Shown here one piece after another: positions 61,599 through 64,000 of a DNA stretch of 64,000 nt. The notes under the pieces are model-generated. The model was not told where the DNA came from, searched no databases, and was given only the letters and a program-made list of their open reading frames with translations. A program made the translations under genes and the position numbers. How positions within the stretch are numbered: the first letter of the stretch is position 1; every line of letters starts with the position of its first letter. The stretch comes from an uncultured Lachnospiraceae bacterium (lineage in GTDB: Bacteria > Bacillota > Clostridia > Lachnospirales > Lachnospiraceae): positions 1 through 64,000 of the forward strand of contig CAJTKK010000007.1 of assembly GCA_910576535.1 (NCBI GenBank). Direction: 5' to 3'.

Positions 61599-62713
61599 GA
61601 GCAATAGGTATTATTTTAGCAGGCGGCAACAATCGTAGGATGAAGGAACTTTCACAGAGGCGTGCTGTATGTGCGATGCCCATCGCCGGAAGCTACCGGG
61701 GCATAGATTTTGCATTGAGCAATATGTCCAATTCACGGATTCAGAAAGTAGCAGTATTGACGCAGTATAATGCCAGAAGCCTGAATGAACATTTAAGTTC
61801 CTCTAAATGGTGGGATTTTGGACGTAAACAAGGCGGGCTGTTTGTATGTACGCCGGAGACAACGGCAGAAAGCAATGCCTGGTACCGGGGTACGGCAGAC
61901 GCAATAGCACAGAACTTGTATTTCTTAAAAAACAGCCATGAACCGTATGTAGTAATTGCATCCGGCGATGGCGTATACAAAATGGACTTTAATAAGCTTT
62001 TGGAATATCATATTGAAAAAAAGGCCGATATTACAGTAGTATGTAAGGACATGCCGGCAGAAATGGATTCAGGCAGATTCGGCGTTATCAAGATGAATGA
62101 AGAAAGCCGCATTGAAGAATTTGAGGAAAAACCTATTGTAGCAAAATCGAATGTGGTTTCCTGCGGAATTTACGTAATCAGAAGAAGACAGTTGATTGAG
62201 ATGATCGAAAAAGGGATGGAAGAGGACCGTTTTGATTTTGTAAAGGATATCTTAATCCGCTATAAAGATATGAAGCGTATCTTCGGCTATAAAATGAAAG
62301 AGTATTGGAGCAATATTGCAACAGTGCAGGACTATTACAACACTAATATGGATTTCTTGAAACCGGAAATCCGGAATTACTTTTTCCAGCAGTATCCGGA
62401 TATTTACTCCAAGGTAGATGATTTGCCGCCGGCGAAATATAACGTAGGCGCACATGTAAAGAACAGTTTGATCTCCAGCGGATGTATTGTAAACGGCACT
62501 GTGGAAGGATCAGTAATATTTAAAAAGACATATATTGGAAATAACTGTTATATCAAGAATTCAATCATTTTAAATGATGTATATATCGGAGATAATACAC
62601 ATATTGAAAACTGCATAGTAGAAAGCAGAGACACCATCAGGGCGAACTCCTACCACAAGGGAGAAGACGGAATTAAGATTGTGATAGAACATAATGACAG
62701 GTATGTCATGTAA
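61595..62713 (+). CDS. glgD: GlgD, regulatory-type ADP-glucose pyrophosphorylase subunit
   Basis: A 372-residue paralogue of GlgC, starting at GTG 61595 inside the glgC stop (GTGA). The nucleotide loop is altered to LAGGNNRRMKEL, and the Lys of the KP motif is missing (VCAMPIAGSYR), so catalysis is likely weak. It keeps SGDGVYKMDF and the beta-helix tail. In Firmicutes GlgD pairs with GlgC and changes its kinetics. Confidence 0.92.
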   Translation: MRAIGIILAGGNNRRMKELSQRRAVCAMPIAGSYRGIDFALSNMSNSRIQKVAVLTQYNARSLNEHLSSSKWWDFGRKQGGLFVCTPETTAESNAWYRGTADAIAQNLYFLKNSHEPYVVIASGDGVYKMDFNKLLEYHIEKKADITVVCKDMPAEMDSGRFGVIKMNEESRIEEFEEKPIVAKSNVVSCGIYVIRRRQLIEMIEKGMEEDRFDFVKDILIRYKDMKRIFGYKMKEYWSNIATVQDYYNTNMDFLKPEIRNYFFQQYPDIYSKVDDLPPAKYNVGAHVKNSLISSGCIVNGTVEGSVIFKKTYIGNNCYIKNSIILNDVYIGDNTHIENCIVESRDTIRANSYHKGEDGIKIVIEHNDRYVM

Positions 62714-62748
62714 CTAGACTTTTTGATGTTCCAAGGAGGATGAACGGC

Positions 62749-63024
62749 ATGGAGATTACGGATGTAAGAGTGAGGAAAATTGCGAAGGAAGGGAAGATGA
62801 AGGCGATTGTTTCTATTACGCTTGATGATGAATTTGTAGTCCATGATATCAAGGTAATAGAAGGAGAGAAAGGGCTTTTCATCGCAATGCCGAGCAAGAA
62901 AGCATCAGACGGCGAGTATAGGGATATCGCGCATCCTATAAACTCGGACACTAGAGACCGGATACAGTCTACCATACTTGAGAGTTACGAAAGAGCGTTG
63001 CTGGAACCGGAAATTGCAGTATAA
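62749..63024 (+). CDS. spoVG: SpoVG family regulator
   Basis: A 91-residue protein with the family landmarks EITDVRVRKI, ITLDDEFVVHDIKVIEG and AMPSKK. SpoVG binds nucleic acid and affects septation, sporulation and envelope genes. The start at 62749 has AAGGAGG nine bases upstream; ATG 62740 directly abuts that site and is less likely. A terminator follows at 63042-63076. Confidence 0.95.
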   Translation: MEITDVRVRKIAKEGKMKAIVSITLDDEFVVHDIKVIEGEKGLFIAMPSKKASDGEYRDIAHPINSDTRDRIQSTILESYERALLEPEIAV

Positions 63025-63041
63025 AAACAGATAAATATTGG

Positions 63042-63076
63042 AACAGGCGCTGTGAGCATCCGGCGCCTGTTTTTTT
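63042..63076 (+). terminator. terminator after spoVG
   Basis: AACAGGCGC / GCGCCTGTT stem followed by a run of T. Confidence 0.88.
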
Positions 63077-63117
63077 ACCATATAGGAAAATCCTTCGTCA
63101 GAAGAAAATAAATTAAC

Positions 63118-63159
63118 AAAGAACCGCAGGTTCTTTTTGAAGTGGCGAAGCCACTTTTT
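63118..63159 (+). terminator. two tandem hairpins before pth
   Basis: AAAGAACC-GCA-GGTTCTTT then T2, and AAGTGGC-GAA-GCCACTT then T3, directly adjacent. Both have 3-nt loops. They could be backup terminators, or an intergenic repeat unit as the hairpins are so similar in design. Confidence 0.5.
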
Positions 63160-63326
63160 AACATTGGGCTTAAGTATGAAAAGTGGTTTGCCCAATCAAT
63201 AAAAATCAGGTGTAATTCGCAAAAAAATATGGTATTATGGCAAATAAGGCATGGGGAGAGGATATGTGATACAAAATATTTTTAGAAACCGACGGTGTGG
63301 GTGATGAGCGGAAAACGGAGGAGCAT

Positions 63327-63902
63327 ATGTTTATAATTGTTGGCCTGGGAAACCCTTCCAGGGAATATGAGAGTACGAGGCATAATATCGGTTTTGATAC
63401 AATAGATGCTATTGCGGATAAATATCATATTAACGTAATGGAACTAAAGCATAAAGCGAAAATCGGGAAAGGGTATATTGGCGGAAACAAAGTAATATTG
63501 GCGAAGCCTTTGACTTTTATGAACTTAAGTGGTGAAAGTGTGCGTTCTATCATAGATTATTATAAAGCAGATCCGGCAACAGATTTGATTGTGATATCGG
63601 ATGATATCAGCCTGCCCCCAGGGCAGCTGCGGATCCGGAAAAAAGGCAGCGCAGGAGGGCATAATGGGCTTAAAAATATTATACAGCATTTGGGCGGCGG
63701 CGATTTTAAAAGGATACGCATGGGAGTAGGGGAGAAACCGGCAGAATATGATTTGGTGGACTGGGTGCTGGGGCATTTTAGCAAAGAAGACAGAAAGGCT
63801 GTGGATGGCGCAGTGCAAAAGGCAGTAAAGGCAGTGGAACTAATATTGTCGGATGGGACGGATACAGCAATGAACGAGTTTAACCGTAAGGTACAACCCT
63901 GA
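63327..63902 (+). CDS. pth: peptidyl-tRNA hydrolase
   Basis: A 191-residue enzyme that frees tRNA from stalled peptidyl-tRNA. The catalytic His is in STRHNIGFD, with Asn in FMNLSGESV and Asp in ISDDISLPPG; GSAGGHNGLKNI is the family signature. The start at 63327 follows GGAGGAG; the frame is open from 63297 without a ribosome site. Confidence 0.96.
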   Translation: MFIIVGLGNPSREYESTRHNIGFDTIDAIADKYHINVMELKHKAKIGKGYIGGNKVILAKPLTFMNLSGESVRSIIDYYKADPATDLIVISDDISLPPGQLRIRKKGSAGGHNGLKNIIQHLGGGDFKRIRMGVGEKPAEYDLVDWVLGHFSKEDRKAVDGAVQKAVKAVELILSDGTDTAMNEFNRKVQP

Positions 63903-64000
63903 TTTTTGTTAGGCTTTGCTTCCGGTAAAACATGCATTCCCTGCGGCATTTGCCAAATATCTGCATAGGAAAGATGCAGGGAGGATGAGCTGCAGGATGA
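63903..64000 (+). other. right edge after pth
   Basis: No complete feature. GGGAGG at about 63979 followed by ATG at 63985 and 63997 could start the next gene outside the window. Confidence 0.3.

Overview
The window looks like a chromosomal segment of a Gram-positive, spore-forming, Na+-using gut anaerobe of the Lachnospiraceae (Clostridia). Pointers are spoVG, the paired glgC/glgD, a dnaD-dnaC helicase-loading pair, the atp operon lying beside sua5-rpiB-upp-dCMP deaminase, a sodium-type c subunit, and several SipW-type signal sequences. No tRNA, rRNA, CRISPR array, transposase or phage gene was found. Assignments come from reading motifs and translations; no search was run.

Layout. (1) 279-11130 is an NHLM-type peptide-export locus: a mini HlyD-like protein, a C39-peptidase ABC exporter, a second exporter ATPase/permease and a double-glycine precursor peptide. 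It is followed by an amino-acid ABC transporter, a broken symporter remnant and an intact Na+/dicarboxylate-type symporter. The ABC ATPase and the symporter share an unusual accessory domain. (2) 11131-12153 is a gene-poor kilobase with a repeat element, an ORF remnant and a possible structured RNA. (3) 12154-24766 is housekeeping: sua5, rpiB, upp, dCMP deaminase, a SleB-like hydrolase, a DUF402 gene, then the atp operon closed by a terminator. (4) 24828-32040 holds a methyltransferase, an unknown anchored protein, an XRE regulator with membrane tail, an NSS-family symporter and queT under a preQ1-I riboswitch. (5) 32527-53401 appears to be one operon of about 21 kb: HD-GYP protein, anchored exoproteins, a membrane-anchored McrB-like AAA+ ATPase, a DUF2357 protein without a visible nuclease domain, a SipW-type signal peptidase, three more SipW-type or anchored exoproteins, and a 3833-residue GLUG-repeat surface protein. 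(6) 53447-64000 holds a degenerate GGDEF-EAL protein, prs, dnaC, dnaD, murC, glgC, glgD, spoVG and pth.

The best candidate for an undescribed system is region 5. It combines SipW/TasA-like secretion, a giant beta-helical surface protein and an AAA+/DUF2357 pair normally thought of in a McrBC-like context. Cyclic-di-GMP-type proteins lie at both ends: HD-GYP as the first gene, EAL convergent at the far end. My inference is a regulated surface-fibre or adhesin assembly system in which the AAA+/DUF2357 pair acts at the membrane rather than on DNA.

Region 1 is the second interesting block. It is a self-contained exporter whose only visible substrate is a cysteine-free double-glycine peptide with no modification enzyme, linked to nutrient transporters that carry a common regulatory-looking domain.
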